From positions 186,001-250,000 of the forward strand of contig CANNZV010000274.1 of assembly GCA_947561585.1 (NCBI GenBank): DNA of 64,000 nucleotides, given 5' to 3'. This DNA is from Caprella mutica (lineage: Eukaryota; Arthropoda; Malacostraca; Amphipoda; Caprellidae). Of this stretch, positions 26,401 through 37,100 are shown one piece after another (within the stretch, counting starts at the first letter, position 1; each line of letters opens with the position of its first letter). The position numbers and the translations under genes were made by a program. The notes under the pieces are model-generated. The model was given only the letters and a program-made list of their open reading frames with translations. It was not told where the DNA came from and did no database searches.

Positions 26401-26804
26401 ATTAAGATATTGTAATTATAACATTACAATCAATTTTATTATCATTTGACATTTGATGACCACAACAATCAACAGTTCTGTAACTGCCAACATAAAAATA
26501 AAATTCTTCAATCATTACTAATTAGCTGCCTATTTTATTATACCTTATCTAAAATATAATAATATACTTAGGATTACTTACCATAAAATGATTTGAAATA
26601 CTCATAATTTATAGAATCTTTCTTCACCCATTCTTTTGTTGAGCCCCAATCTGATGTTAAATACTCTCCAAACAAACAGGGCTGATTAGCTTCCATATAA
26701 TCGCGAAAAAAGCTATCGTAATTAATTTTATCATCAATTCTTATAAAAGAGTTGCTGAAGATATTCTCCTTTTGATGAGATTCGCATGATTCTATTTCTA
26801 TCAT
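11242..26804 (-). CDS. JMJD4: JMJD4, JmjC-domain 2-oxoglutarate oxygenase, complete eight-exon gene (407 aa)
   Basis: JMJD4 is a JmjC-family Fe(II)/2-oxoglutarate oxygenase; the mammalian protein hydroxylates a lysine of translation release factor eRF1. Exons (minus strand) are 26804-26582, 24866-24715, 24441-24293, 24217-24065, 23765-23651, 23226-23140, 12085-11938 and 11438-11242, totalling 1224 nt with continuous phase. NQPCLFGEYLTSDWGS, PIANCG, PLYFASDWLNEFW, YRFVYLGPKGSW and INHNWINATN follow the family order. Iron ligands are H179 and D181 (TPFHCDVFQSFSW) and H259 (VPSGWHHQVWN). The C-terminal exons (MDKWAEQCQLILKSTNGMDF, YYQFIKFIA) match the family tail. The ATG at 26804 is the first in frame after a stop at 26876. 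Intron 6 (11 kb) contains a gene on the other strand. The exon 6 donor lies in a tandem repeat. Confidence 0.93.
11491..11626. mobile_element. MITE-A copy 3 in JMJD4 intron 7
   Basis: GAGTTCCAAATTATCGAACG paired with CCAATAACTCGGAACTTACC. Confidence 0.85.
11938..12085 (-). CDS. JMJD4: JMJD4 exon 7
   Basis: Acceptor TTGTTTCAG. Reads VEASISDCRSMDKWAEQCQ, the family's C-terminal helices. Donor GTCAGT leaves one base, completed to Arg by exon 8. If unspliced, a stop follows two codons later. Confidence 0.87.
12114..12274. mobile_element. Small fold-back element in JMJD4 intron 6
   Basis: Left GTGACAATATGCTTTTAAAA and right arm TTTTTAAAGCTCATTGTCAC are imperfect inverted repeats about 30 bp long. 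Target duplication not resolved. Confidence 0.65.
12275..13550. other. JMJD4 intron 6, AT-rich part
   Basis: No exon recognised. ACACCCACTTTCCGAGTACT near 12392 recurs near 44221 and in altered inverted form near 11812, marking another dispersed repeat. Confidence 0.4.
13551..13790. mobile_element. MITE-B copy 1 (diverged)
   Basis: Begins CCTATGTCTCATAAACTC and ends GAGTTTGGACATG...TTACCTTG, matching the other copies but with a damaged left end. No clear target duplication. Confidence 0.6.
13817..13862. mobile_element. Partial copy of the CCAGTCTG palindrome family
   Basis: CCAGTCTGTATTTCATGGTA through GTCGGTGGAATTT matches the left two thirds of the 66-bp palindrome at 8169-8234, then diverges. 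Confidence 0.65.
13991..14217. mobile_element. MITE-B copy 2, 8-bp target duplication
   Basis: Ends CCAAGTAAAATAGTATGTC and (inverted) CCAAGTAATAAAGCATGTCC. Flanked by CAAATTAG at 13983-13990 and 14218-14225. Confidence 0.9.
14226..14847. other. Degenerate repeat tract in JMJD4 intron 6
   Basis: Several CAGTCTG/CAGACTG-bearing fragments (near 14279, 14608, 14650, 14716, 14806) suggest decayed members of the CCAGTCTG family. A 93-codon plus frame at 14506-14787 has no recognisable product. Confidence 0.4.
14848..15053. mobile_element. MITE-B copy 3, nested, 8-bp target duplication
   Basis: CCAAGTAGAATAGTATGTC to CATGCTTTATTACCTGG, flanked by ATGTCGGC at 14840-14847 and 15054-15061. The target is itself a CCAGTCTG-family fragment (14806-14847). 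Confidence 0.9.
15062..15753. other. JMJD4 intron 6 spacer
   Basis: No gene; further CAGTCTG fragments near 15190 and 15247. Confidence 0.4.
15754..15959. mobile_element. MITE-B copy 4, inverted, 8-bp target duplication
   Basis: Opposite orientation to its neighbours. Flanked by GGAGGCGG at 15746-15753 and 15960-15967. Confidence 0.9.
15968..16708. other. JMJD4 intron 6 spacer
   Basis: AT-rich, no gene; a CAGACTGGGTTCAGTCC fragment near 16473 belongs to the decayed CAGTCTG group. Confidence 0.4.
16709..17510. mobile_element. MITE-B copy 5, split by a nested element
   Basis: CCAAGTAAAATAGTATAGC on the left and GGACATGCTTTATTAG...TTACCTGG on the right. Target duplication ATGTCATA (16701-16708) / ATGTCATG (17511-17518). 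Interrupted at 16928-17451. Confidence 0.85.
16928..17451. mobile_element. 524-bp fold-back element nested in MITE-B copy 5
   Basis: Arms of over 100 bp: GGTAAATTTGTGCTTTAGG and inverted GGTAAATTTGTTCTTTAGG, both containing GAGCCATTTTAAGATGTTTT and TCGTTTTCGAGATATAG. Flanked by AATGATTA at 16920-16927 and 17452-17459. Confidence 0.9.
17525..17746. mobile_element. MITE-B copy 6 (remnant)
   Basis: GGCGAGTTTGTGATTG through GGAGAGTTTATGAACCACA matches MITE-B in inverted orientation, with decayed ends. Confidence 0.6.
17747..19248. other. JMJD4 intron 6, upstream of the nested gene
   Basis: No exon recognised. TTCTGGTCC(A/T)TTATCTTTACT recurs three times (near 17867, 18015 and 18046). 18110-18260 resembles 13840-13960. 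Confidence 0.45.
19249..19342 (+). CDS. Nested gene exon 1
   Basis: Start MLTSSARSRRNCGKPKRF; ends in phase 1 at donor GTGAGT. Confidence 0.8.
19249..21834 (+). CDS. Nested gene: 691-aa nuclear-type coiled-coil protein with P-element/THAP9-like stretch
   Basis: A complete three-exon gene (19249-19342, 19745-19972, 20081-21834; 2076 nt) inside JMJD4 intron 6 on the opposite strand. The ATG follows an in-frame TAG at 19234-19236. The N-terminus is basic and serine-rich (SARSRRNCGKPKRF, SAKRKVNFSV), suggesting a nuclear localisation signal. Residues about 160-360 are charged coiled coil. Residues about 374-435 read YLNGNQMAFLEGQLS, then SYKELLLSLYQKSVITYKTL and NFNLPPV, resembling the region after the coiled coil in P-element/THAP9 transposases (an aromatic-rich LSLYxKSxxxY motif then FNLP). 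Residues about 477-555 are strongly acidic and the tail is glutamate/valine-rich. No catalytic core or N-terminal THAP zinc finger is seen. The clean long frame suggests a conserved host gene; the transposase origin is inference. Confidence 0.82.
19745..19972 (+). CDS. Nested gene exon 2
   Basis: Acceptor CTTTTCAG, donor GTAAAT. Reads VTKKSAKRKVNFSVDTDEE and later SPSTLAAANIKK. Confidence 0.85.
20081..21834 (+). CDS. Nested gene exon 3 (terminal)
   Basis: Acceptor TATTGCAG. 584 codons are open to stop TAG at 21832-21834, covering the coiled coil, transposase-like stretch and acidic tail. Confidence 0.9.
21820..21873 (+). repeat. 27-bp tandem duplication spanning the stop codon
   Basis: The 27-bp unit beginning ATGCCTTTGATTTAGTTATG occurs twice, at 21820-21846 and 21847-21873, so the last codons and stop of the nested gene are duplicated into its 3' UTR. 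Confidence 0.95.
21874..23039. other. Nested gene 3' UTR and JMJD4 intron 6
   Basis: AT-rich, no coding exon recognised. Confidence 0.45.
22955..22960 (+). promoter_or_regulatory. Candidate distal polyadenylation signal of the nested gene
   Basis: AATAAA about 1.1 kb after the stop codon in AT-rich sequence. Nearer variant hexamers exist, so this is weak. Confidence 0.25.
23040..23142 (-). repeat. Donor-bearing tandem repeat at the JMJD4 exon 6 boundary
   Basis: On the minus strand about five copies of a 22-28 bp unit, GTGAGTGAAGAGACACTGAA plus TGAG, start at the exon 6 splice junction. GT donors occur at 23139, 23090 and 23062, with a decayed GC form at 23117. Confidence 0.85.
23140..23226 (-). 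CDS. JMJD4: JMJD4 exon 6
   Basis: Acceptor ATTCCTAG. Reads EPTLSINHNWINATNIERVW and ends ETLNE at donor GTGAGTG. The donor is the first of a short tandem array of donor-like sequences. Confidence 0.92.
23651..23765 (-). CDS. JMJD4: JMJD4 exon 5
   Basis: Acceptor CATGTCAG. Carries the distal iron ligand in GETVFVPSGWHHQVWNL; donor GTGAGT. Confidence 0.94.
24065..24217 (-). CDS. JMJD4: JMJD4 exon 4
   Basis: Acceptor TTTCTAG. Carries the HxD iron-binding pair in TPFHCDVFQSFSW and KKRWLFYPPG; donor GTGAGA. Confidence 0.94.
24293..24441 (-). CDS. JMJD4: JMJD4 exon 3
   Basis: Acceptor ATTTTTAG. Reads DWHFVREEPLQEM and SDWLNEFWSF, ends YLGPKGS plus two bases; donor GTGAGT. Confidence 0.94.
24715..24866 (-). 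CDS. JMJD4: JMJD4 exon 2
   Basis: Acceptor CTCACAG. Reads GSYEVPIANCGKKHF, then a glutamate-rich insert and CLYLK; donor GTGAAT. Confidence 0.92.
24867..25895. other. JMJD4 intron 1, right-hand repeats excluded
   Basis: AT-rich, no exon recognised. Confidence 0.45.
25896..26175 (-). repeat. Minisatellite, 42-bp unit, about 6.5 copies, JMJD4 intron 1
   Basis: Plus-strand unit contains GGGATATTAAGGGAATAACC and CTGGGAAGAAGGATATAT. Length 42 keeps a minus frame of 14-residue repeats open; not a gene. The right edge is palindromic (TCTGGGATATTCCC / AATATCCCAGGAA). Confidence 0.93.
26582..26804 (-). CDS. JMJD4: JMJD4 exon 1
   Basis: N-terminus through NYDSFFRDYMEANQPCLF and SDWGSTKEWV to FKSFYG; donor GTAAGT. 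Confidence 0.9.
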
Positions 26805-27922
26805 ATTCCTTTTCCAGTATAACAATGGTGATTTAGTATCAATAAAGTCTGTTGTTTGATTTAATGAACTTTTCTAATTTATACCTACACTCTATAAATT
26901 TAGTTAATTTTACTGTAAAACTTCAACGAATATTATTTTCTTATTTCCCGCAATAGTAAACATTGTCTTCGAAACGTCAGATGAATGTATATGACAAGTT
27001 ATTTTGTCATTCATGATAAAATAGTTATATTCAACCCATATTCTTGGAGGAAATTCATTATAAGAAGTATTGATAATATTTCATTCATATTTTCCATAAG
27101 ATACTGGAATTTTGTGTGAAATTTGATATACAAAATCGAACACAATTTCTATTTTCTGAAGGTCATATCTATTATTTTGACACGATAACACTGATTGGTA
27201 GATGGGCACTGGATTTTATAATTAATTTATGTAAAATATGAGTTTTGTAGCAATATAGAGCATCAAAATATTCTTTGAAATTATTGCAAGGAAAAGCCCA
27301 TGATGAACACTCCCTATTTGTGTTTACTTTACTTTGCCAAGTAGGCACCAGAGCGTGCAGTGCCATTTATTTGTTAAAAGTCGTCTGCATTTAGTCAGCT
27401 GTGAACTGTGATAAGGTGAAGGTGTAGAGAATTTCAGTGCTGAAACTGAGGGTTTCTAGCGGTCTTTACTTTTCAGCATTTATTATTTGTATAAACGTTC
27501 TGTGGATTATTTTGTTGTTATTATACAAGTGAAAATAGTTAAATAGACTGTTAGTAATGAAAACAGTTTGTTAAGAGTTGAAATGACCTGTTTTTAACGC
27601 TATTGCTATGTATTACCTGTTTATGACCCGCTATTGACTAAAATGGAGGAAGTACTTGTTTAAAATAGACACACATCGCATCTGCCTACTATAATTATTA
27701 TCGGTCAGTTTCACATCCTCGGTCATTATAATAATTTTTTAATAATTATTATTTAATTTTATATCGCTTTATCTTATATGACAGAAGATGTGAAACTGAC
27801 CGATGATTCATAACTTAGTTACCCCATACAAAGTATATATCAACAATATATTATTTATCTTTTAGATATTTCTTTTATAAACGCTTTTCTATTCATTACA
27901 AACTATATACATTAAAAGCGAT
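26805..27922. other. Divergent intergenic region between JMJD4 and the coiled-coil gene
   Basis: About 1.1 kb between two start codons pointing away from each other, so both promoters should lie here. No TATA box or initiator is convincing in this AT-rich sequence. It contains MITE-A copy 4. Confidence 0.5.
27692..27825. mobile_element. MITE-A copy 4
   Basis: TTATCGGTCAGTTTCACATC paired with GATGTGAAACTGACCGATGA, arms about 45 bp. Confidence 0.85.
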
Positions 27923-28183
27923 ATGAAAATAGTGGACTCTTCGAGCAGTACCTCTGAAATAGATAACAGTGAGGAGGACGATGAAAAAATCGATAAAACT
28001 ATCGCTACGATGAATGGGGAGAAGAGTTCACCCTCTGTGAGTGAGAGTAACTCTCTGCCAGTGAGTGAGAGTAACTCTCATCTCATGCTGGGTATTATGA
28101 GTGAAATAGGTAGCATTTATAACGACCAGCTGGACAGACTCGAAGAAACTGCTTTGAAATTAGGAGAAACGCAGTATTTGCAG
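27923..28183 (+). CDS. Coiled-coil gene exon 1
   Basis: 87 codons, MKIVDSSSSTSEIDNSEEDD to KLGETQYLQ; donor GTGAGA. Confidence 0.8.
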
Positions 28184-31100
28184 GTGAGACCTCAAAGCCT
28201 ATTTTAGACGGGACATTTTTTTCATGTTGCGGCAAAAAATATGCAGAATTAAAAAAACGACCAATCCAAGTGTACATAAAAAACACTTACGTTTATTCAG
28301 TCGTACGGTTTTTAATGCACCATATTTTTTGCTGCGGCATGAGAAAAACGCCCGTGGGAAAGGGGCGTTTTGGGTAACTTACGAGTTATCGGACAGTTCC
28401 ACGTTTTTGATCCTATATGTTGTTTTTAATAATTACTATTGTATACTCTTTTCTTATACTATCGAAATCATAGAGCCGTCCCACAACTGGGGACTTACCC
28501 AGAACTCTTTATATAAGTATTATCAGATAGAACACTAATTACTCACGATATCTTGTGTGTGCTAGAAATGCAGATAGCTCATTAATCATTTTTACCTATT
28601 TCCTCACTGTATACCCCTAGTGTTACACAAATCTTCTTAATCAGCTTTTTTTTCTATTTCTAGGAACTGTCTCACCCCCCCTCCTCCCCCTTTTACTATT
28701 TCGGGAAAGATTCTCCCCTGTACCATTAATGTATTTACTATGTATTATATATACGAACTATTTTCTCATACTCCAAGAATATATTAAATTCATATTATAT
28801 ATAGGTATATATTATACGTGAATGTATATAAAACTAATAATTTTATATATTTTTAAGTTCATTATTGATATTTTCACGGTTTTAAACTTAAAATTTACTT
28901 ATTAAACTATAGTGTTTGGTTGTTTTCTAGCTTTTTCTATACCATAATATATGCATTTATACTTTTTTCATGTTCATCCCTTATTTTCAACATAAAGAAA
29001 TCATTACTATGCATTGATTAAGATAATATGATTAAAATATACAAAGGCTGATAAGACTCTCCGATAAGGTTGATAAGGACATATGTATATATAACTACTA
29101 TGACAAAAGATATAGGTTGAGTTGCGAATTATCGGTCAGTTTCACATCTTCGGTCATATAAGAAAAAACAATATAATAATTTTACTAGGATTGGTTGTTT
29201 TTACTAAACAAATCCTAATAAATAATAAGTTTTGTATTGTTTTTTCTTATATGACCGAAGATGTGGAACTGACCGATAATTCGGAACTTACCCGTGGCCA
29301 TCATGGGCTAAAGTATTTATAATCTTATCCGTATATACTATATAGGGTAAGTTCTGAGTTATTGTTCATATTTTCGATCATTTAGACAAACTCTTATATA
29401 TTCAATAATAAATATATACTATTACTCTAATCTTTAGATTATTTATTTACGTTATATATAAGTGTGTATAGTTAACCGTATATACGTATATTACTGACCG
29501 AGGATAAATAGTGCGCATGCGTATAAGCTCCTTTTATAAATCACTCTATTTATAATTCGATGAACTTAATGACTGTAGTCTGCTATAGCATGTATTTATT
29601 TTGCTGCCTAATTTCATGGGTAGGAGTATGCTATTTACAGTCAAATTGAGTAGAAATATTTTGCTGGACATTTTAATATTCAATAATTCGAAAAATATAA
29701 GAAACGTAAAAAGTTCATTTGCATTCTAAAAAATCTATATAATTTATCTTTAAAATGTTACCAGTTTCATGTTTCTACCAATGATAGTCCAGTTAATATT
29801 AGATGTTGAAATGTAAATACCTAGTATTGAAATACGCTATCTCTAGTCTCTACCACTGTAAACTCTAGCCCTAATGTCAGTACGTGCCTTTTCACTCAAT
29901 GTTATAGAGGTATGTACCCTTCTGTGGCTAGAAAGAACGTGAAGAAACGATATTAACTCCATCTACTTTAGACTATATTACTAATTAGTGATACTATTTA
30001 TATATTAAAATAATTTGCATTGACTGTAAATAGATATTGTATGAATGTTCTTCACCGTAAGAGTTCATCTCTAGTGGAATATTATTTGTATATTCTTGCA
30101 CAGGTGATACTTTGCTATTCAATACTTTTGATATAATTTTTTTTTTAGATTTTGTAAAAAAAATTCACTCTATAAATTTTTGTAACTTCCACTCCTTTAC
30201 AAAATAACAGAATCATCCAATTCACTCTTTTCTCCGAATTAAACTTACTTAATTCAATAAGGTGAAATGGGTTACCTGTGGATGTATTTCTAGCTGTCTG
30301 TTCAACCTTGGTTGCTGTGGGTGGTGGAGTGACGTATGGGTTGTCTGTAGATATATTAGATATATAATTAGAATATGGCTATCAAATGTGGTGCACAGAA
30401 TTAATGATCTTATCTTTAATAAATAAACTTTTGTTTCGCTTTATTTTTTCCCATGTAGTTGATGCTATAGGTATGCAGTTTTAAATGCAGTGCGGCAGTA
30501 AAAAATATGCCAATTGCCGTTCTGATTACACTTTTTCCCCATAGTCATTTATTTACTTTGATGTTTTAATAGAAGAAATGGATTAAAAAATTGCCTCTCA
30601 GCTATTTTTCTGGTGAAAAAATGTGATGTAAAAAACTTCGGAAAGTCCAACGCAATTAATTTTTTTATATATTGTAAAGAATGCTCTTTTTTCACAATAA
30701 ATAACATTGATTTATTATTTAAAGATGACTTTGTAGAAGAACATCTTCTGATAGTCATTATTATATTGATTTTTGTTTCGGATTTTTTTTTTGTAGAAAT
30801 AATTTAATTTATACTGTTAATTTATAAGCTTTTCACTGACAGTGTACCTACATTAAACTGTACCTACATTAGCCTGTACCTACATTAGCCTGTACCTACA
30901 TTAGCCTGTACCTACATTAAACTGTACCTACATTAGCCTGTACCTACATTAGCCTGTACCTACATTAGTCTGTACCTACATTAGCCTGTACCTACATTAG
31001 CCTGTACCTACATTAGCCTGTACCTACATTAGTCTGTACCTACATTAGCCTGTACCTACATTAGTCTGTACCTACATTAGCCTGTACCTACATTAGCCTG

Positions 31101-34100
31101 TACCTACATTAGCCTGTACCTACATTAGTCTGTACCTACATTAGCCTGTACCTACATTAGCCTGTACCTACATTAGCCTGTACCTACATTAGTCTGTACC
31201 TACAGTTCACCTTGAGTTCTACAGGTGTTTGGTACATACAGGTATAGCGGGCCAAGTGATGCCTATAGGTAAGATGCAGTCAAGGCTATGCATCTTATAG
31301 TGAATAAAAGAGTAACGAAAGTTATATTTAGTATTCAAATATATACTATTTTATATAAATATTCTTAAATATATCATATACAAATTATCATATTTAATAC
31401 TGAAGTAATATTATATAAAAATGAATTAATATTCATTTTAATATTAGTTCCGCTTCTTTGATTTTTTTTCTATTTCACAAACTTTATTCCCCGATGGTCC
31501 CTTATCTTTTATCACTGATAGTACGTAGGTTACTGTTATTAAAATCATGACCGTTTTATAGAGCTGGTGAAACAGAGTCACGTTTTACAGTTTCTACGTG
31601 ACACGTTATTATTGCATTATTATTTCTAATTAGTTAGTTTGTACGCTGGAAATGTTACTTACAATATGAAATATCTTGCTTTTATAGATAAAAATATATA
31701 TGTATGGTCTATTAAAACTGTATATTAATATAATTTTAAAAGATCTATATTATAAAGTTACAGAAAATGTGTGTCAACGATAGGTTTGTACAGGTGTGTC
31801 GAAGACATGTGTACTGTGTAGGTACTAAAATTAGTTAAAATGTACCGTTAGGTGTTTACTAGACTGATGGTACTGATATGTCCAGAACTTACTAGACTGA
31901 TGGTACTGATATGTCCAGAACTTACTAGACTGATGGTACTGATATGTCCAGAACTTACTAGACTGATGGTACTGATATGTCCAGAACTTACTAGACTGAT
32001 GGTACTGATATGTCCATAATTTACTAGACTGATGGTACTGATATGTCCATAATTTACTAGACTGATGGTACTGATATGTCCAGAACTTACTAGACTGATG
32101 GTACTGATATGCCCAGAACTTACTAGACTGATGGTACTGATATGCCCAGAACTTACCAGACTGATGGTACTGATATGCCCAGAACTTACTAGACTGATGG
32201 TACTGATATGCCCAGAACTTACTTGACTGATGGTACTGATATGCCCAGAACTTACTAGACTGATGGTACTGATATGCCCAGAACTTACTAGACTGATGGT
32301 ACTGATATGCCCAGAACTTACTAGACTGATGGTACTGATATGTCCAGAACTTACTAGACTGATGGTACTGATATGCCCAGAACTTACTAGACTGATGGTA
32401 CTGATATGCCCATAATTTACTAGACTGATGGTACTGATATGTCCATAATTTACTAGACTGATGGTACTGATATGTCCAGAACTTACTAGACTGATGGTAC
32501 TGATATGCCCAGAACTTACTAGACTGATGGTACTGATATGCCCAGAACTTACCAGACTGATGGTACTGATATGCCCAGAACTTACTAGACTGATGGTACT
32601 GATATGCCCAGAACTTACTAGACTGATGGTACTGATATGCCCAGAACTTACTAGACTGATGGTACTGATATGCCCAGAACTTACTAGACTGATGGTACTG
32701 ATATGCCCAGAACTTACTAGACTGATGTTACTGATATGTCCAGAACTTACTAGACTGATGGTACTGATATGCCCAGAACTTACTAGACTGATGGTACTGA
32801 TATGCCCAGAACTTACTAGACTGATGGTACTGATATGCCCAGAACTTACTAGACTGATGGTACTGATATGCCCAGAACTTACTAGACTGATGGTACTGAT
32901 ATGCCCAGAACTTACTAGACTGATGGTACTGATATGCCCAGAACTTACTAGACTGATGGTACTGATATGTCCAGAACTTACTAGACTGATGGTACTGATA
33001 TGTCCAGAACTTACTAGACTGATGGTACTGATATGCCCAGAACTTACTAGACTGATGGTACTGATATGCCCAGAACTTACTAGACTGATGGTACTGATAT
33101 GCCCAGAACTTACTAGACTGATGGTACTGATATGTCCAGAACTTACTAGACTGATGGTACTGATATGCCCAGAACTTACTAGACTGATGGTACTGATATG
33201 CCCAGAACTTACTAGACTGATGGTACTGATATGCCCAGAACTTACTAGACTGATGGTACTGATATGCCCAGAACTTACTAGACTGATGGTACTGATATGC
33301 CCAGAACTTACTAGACTGATGGTACTGATATGCCCAGAACTTACTAGACTGATGGTACTGATATGTCCAGAACTTACTAGACTGATGGTACTGATATGTC
33401 CAGAACTTACTAGACTGATGGTACTGATATGCCCAGAACTTACTAGACTGATTGTACTGATATGCCCAGAACTTACTAGACTGATGGTACTGATATGCCC
33501 AGAACTTACTAGACTGATGGTACTGATATGTCCAGAACTTACTAGACTGATGGTACTGATATGCCCAGAACTTACTAGACTGATGGTACTGATATTTCCA
33601 GAACTTACTAGACTGATGGTACTGATATGTCCAGAACTTACTAGACTGATGGTACTGATATGCCCAGAACTTACTTGACTGATGGTACTGATATGCCCAG
33701 AACTTACTAGACTGATGGTACTGATATGCCCAGAACTTACTAGACTGATGGTACTGATATGCCCAGAACTTACTAGACTGATGGTACTGATATGTCCAGA
33801 ACTTACTAGACTGATGGTACTGATATGCCCAGAACTTACTAGACTGATGGTACTGATATGCCCATAATTTACTAGACTGATGGTACTGATATGTCCATAA
33901 TTTACTAGACTGATGGTACTGATATGTCCAGAACTTACTAGACTGATGGTACTGATATGCCCAGAACTTACTAGACTGATGGTACTGATATGCCCAGAAC
34001 TTACCAGACTGATGGTACTGATATGCCCAGAACTTACTAGACTGATGGTACTGATATGCCCAGAACTTACTAGACTGATGGTACTGATATGCCCAGAACT

Positions 34101-37100
34101 TACTAGACTGATGGTACTGATATGCCCAGAACTTACTAGACTGATGGTACTGATATGCCCAGAACTTACTAGACTGATGGTACTGATATGTCCAGAACTT
34201 ACTAGACTGATGGTACTGATATGCCCAGAACTTACTAGACTGATGGTACTGATATGCCCAGAACTTACTAGACTGATGGTACTGATATGCCCAGAACTTA
34301 CTAGACTGATGGTACTGATATGCCCAGAACTTACTAGACTGATGGTACTGATATGCCCAGAACTTACTAGACTGATGGTACTGATATGCCCAGAACTTAC
34401 TAGACTGATGGTACTGATATGTCCAGAACTTACTAGACTGATGGTACTGATATGTCCAGAACTTACTAGACTGATGGTACTGATATGCCCAGAACTTACT
34501 AGACTGATGGTACTGATATGCCCAGAACTTACTAGACTGATGGTACTGATATGCCCAGAACTTACTAGACTGATGGTACTGATATGTCCAGAACTTACTA
34601 GACTGATGGTACTGATATGCCCAGAACTTACTAGACTGATGGTACTGATATTTCCAGAACTTACTAGACTGATGGTACTGATATGTCCAGAACTTACTAG
34701 ACTGATGGTACTGATATGCCCAGAACTTACTAGACTGATGGTACTGATATGCCCAGAACTTACTAGACTGATGGTACTGATATGTCCAGAACTTACTAGA
34801 CTGATGGTACTGATATGCCCAGAATTTACTAGACTGATGGTACTGATATTTCCAGAACTTACTAGACTGATGGTACTGATATGCCCAGAACTTACTAGAC
34901 TGATGGTACTGATATGCCCAGAACTTACTAGACTGATGGTACTGATATGTCCAGAACTTACTAGACTGATGGTACTGATATGTCCAGCACTTACTAGACT
35001 GATGGTACTGATATGCCCAGAACTTACTAGACTGATGGTACTGATATGCCCAGAACTTACTAGACTGATGGTACTGATATGCCCAGAACTTACTAGACTG
35101 ATGGTACTGATATTATTTCATGTTTACCCATGAGTTGGATTTTATGAACATTCAACAGTTGCTCGTAAAATTCTTTGTTTAGTTCAGGTTTATCACTCTG
35201 TTCCTGACGATGAATAGACATATTTCTTCTTTATAGCTCGAATCCTAAAATTACCTTAAATGTTTTATTAACCCTCTAGAAATATGAATGAAGTACTAGT
35301 TACTACTAGTTATTCATTATTGTTATAGCAAAATTGATATTTTTGATATAGATTGTCAATAGGGTAGCTACGGTCTGATTTATTGGATGATTCCATATAA
35401 TTTAAGATAATAGAACCAAAAAATCTATTCACTATTCAATTCGGTATTTAAGTTTGAACTGGGAATCATTTTTAAGTTATTTTTATTGCATTTAAAGATA
35501 TTTTTTTATTAAAAATATAATGAAACTATTTTTATAAAACCCACTATTTCTCTTAGTCCTAAAACTGTTAATCATTTATCGGTTAAAAAGAGTTATTTTC
35601 AAGTTTTAACATCATTTTAACTCATCGCCATGTGATGTTATAATTTGAGAGACTTTTTATTTAACTCCTTTGAAAGTTTTGGCACAAAAACGTGACACTT
35701 AAATGCATCAACTAAAATCTTTATACAATGTACTTATGTGTTTCAGTGTGATGCACTTTGGTGTCTCAGCATTGCAGTGTGATGCACTTTAGTGTCTCAT
35801 CATTGCAGTGTGATGCACTTTGGTGTCTCAGCATTGCAGTGTGATGCACTTTAGTGTCTCAGCATTGCAGTGTGATGCACTTTAGTGTCTCAGCATTGCA
35901 GTGTGATGCACTTTAGTGTCTCAGCATTGCAGTGTGATGCACTTTAGTGTCTCAGCATTGCAGTGTGATGCACTTTAGTGTCTCAGCATTGCAGTGTGAT
36001 GCACTTTAGTGTCTCAGCATTGCAGTGTGATGCACTTTAGTGTCTCAGCAATGCAGTGTGATGCACTTTAGTGTCTCAGCATTGCAGTGTGATGCACTTT
36101 AGTGTCTCATCATTGCAGTGTGATGCACTTTAGTGTCTCAGCATTGCAGTGTGATGCATTTTAGTGTCTCATCATTGCAGTGTGATGCACTTTAGTGTCT
36201 CATCATTGCAGTGTGATGCATTTTAGTGTCTCATCATTGCAGTGTGATGCACTTTAGTGTCTCAGCATTGCAGTGTGATGCACTTTGGTGTCTCATCATT
36301 GCAGTGTGATGCACTTTAGTGTCTCAGCATTGCAGTGTGATGCACTTTAGTGTCTCAGCATTGCAGTGTGATGCACTTTAGTGTCTCAGCATTGCAGTGT
36401 GATGCACTTTAGTGTCTCAGCATTGCAGTGTGATGCACTTTAGTGTCTCAGCATTGCAGTGTGATGCACTTTAGTGTCTCAGCATTGCAGTGTGATGCAC
36501 TTTAGTGTCTCAGCATTGCAGTGTGATGCACTTTAGTGTCTCAGCAATGCAGTGTGATGCACTTTAGTGTCTCAGCATTGCAGTGTGATGCACTTTAGTG
36601 TCTCATCATTGCAGTGTGATGCACTTTAGTGTCTCAGCATTGCAGTGTGATGCATTTTAGTGTCTCATCATTGCAGTGTGATGCATTTTAGTGTCTCATC
36701 ATTGCAGTGTGATGCACTTTAGTGTCTCATCATTGCAGTGTGATGCATTTTAGTGTCTCATCATTGCAGTGTGATGCACTTTAGTGTCTCAGCATTGCAG
36801 TGTGATGCACTTTGGTGTCTCATCATTGCAGTGTGATGCACTTTAGTGTCTCAGCATTGCAGTGTGATGCACTTTAGTGTCTCAGCATTGCAGTGTGATG
36901 CACTTTAGTGTCTCAGCATTGCAGTGTGATGCACTTAAGTGAATCAAAATTAAAGCTGATACACTTAAGTGTCAGGTTTTTCTTCCTAATCTTAAAGGTA
37001 ACCGTGTAACACCTGAGTGTCTCAGATTATCTTCTGAGTGTACCAATTAAGATAAGGGATATTCAATTAGTTATAGCTACTGATAAGAATATATGGTTTA

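Noticed and set aside
32230..35133. Two frames of about 405 codons reading MVLICPELTRL repeats
   Set aside because: They follow from a stop-free 33-bp tandem unit inside an intron; edges coincide with variant units and there is no gene structure.
35743..36937. Regular 31-bp repeats resembling a CRISPR array
   Set aside because: Units are head-to-tail with no unique spacers, and the genome is eukaryotic.
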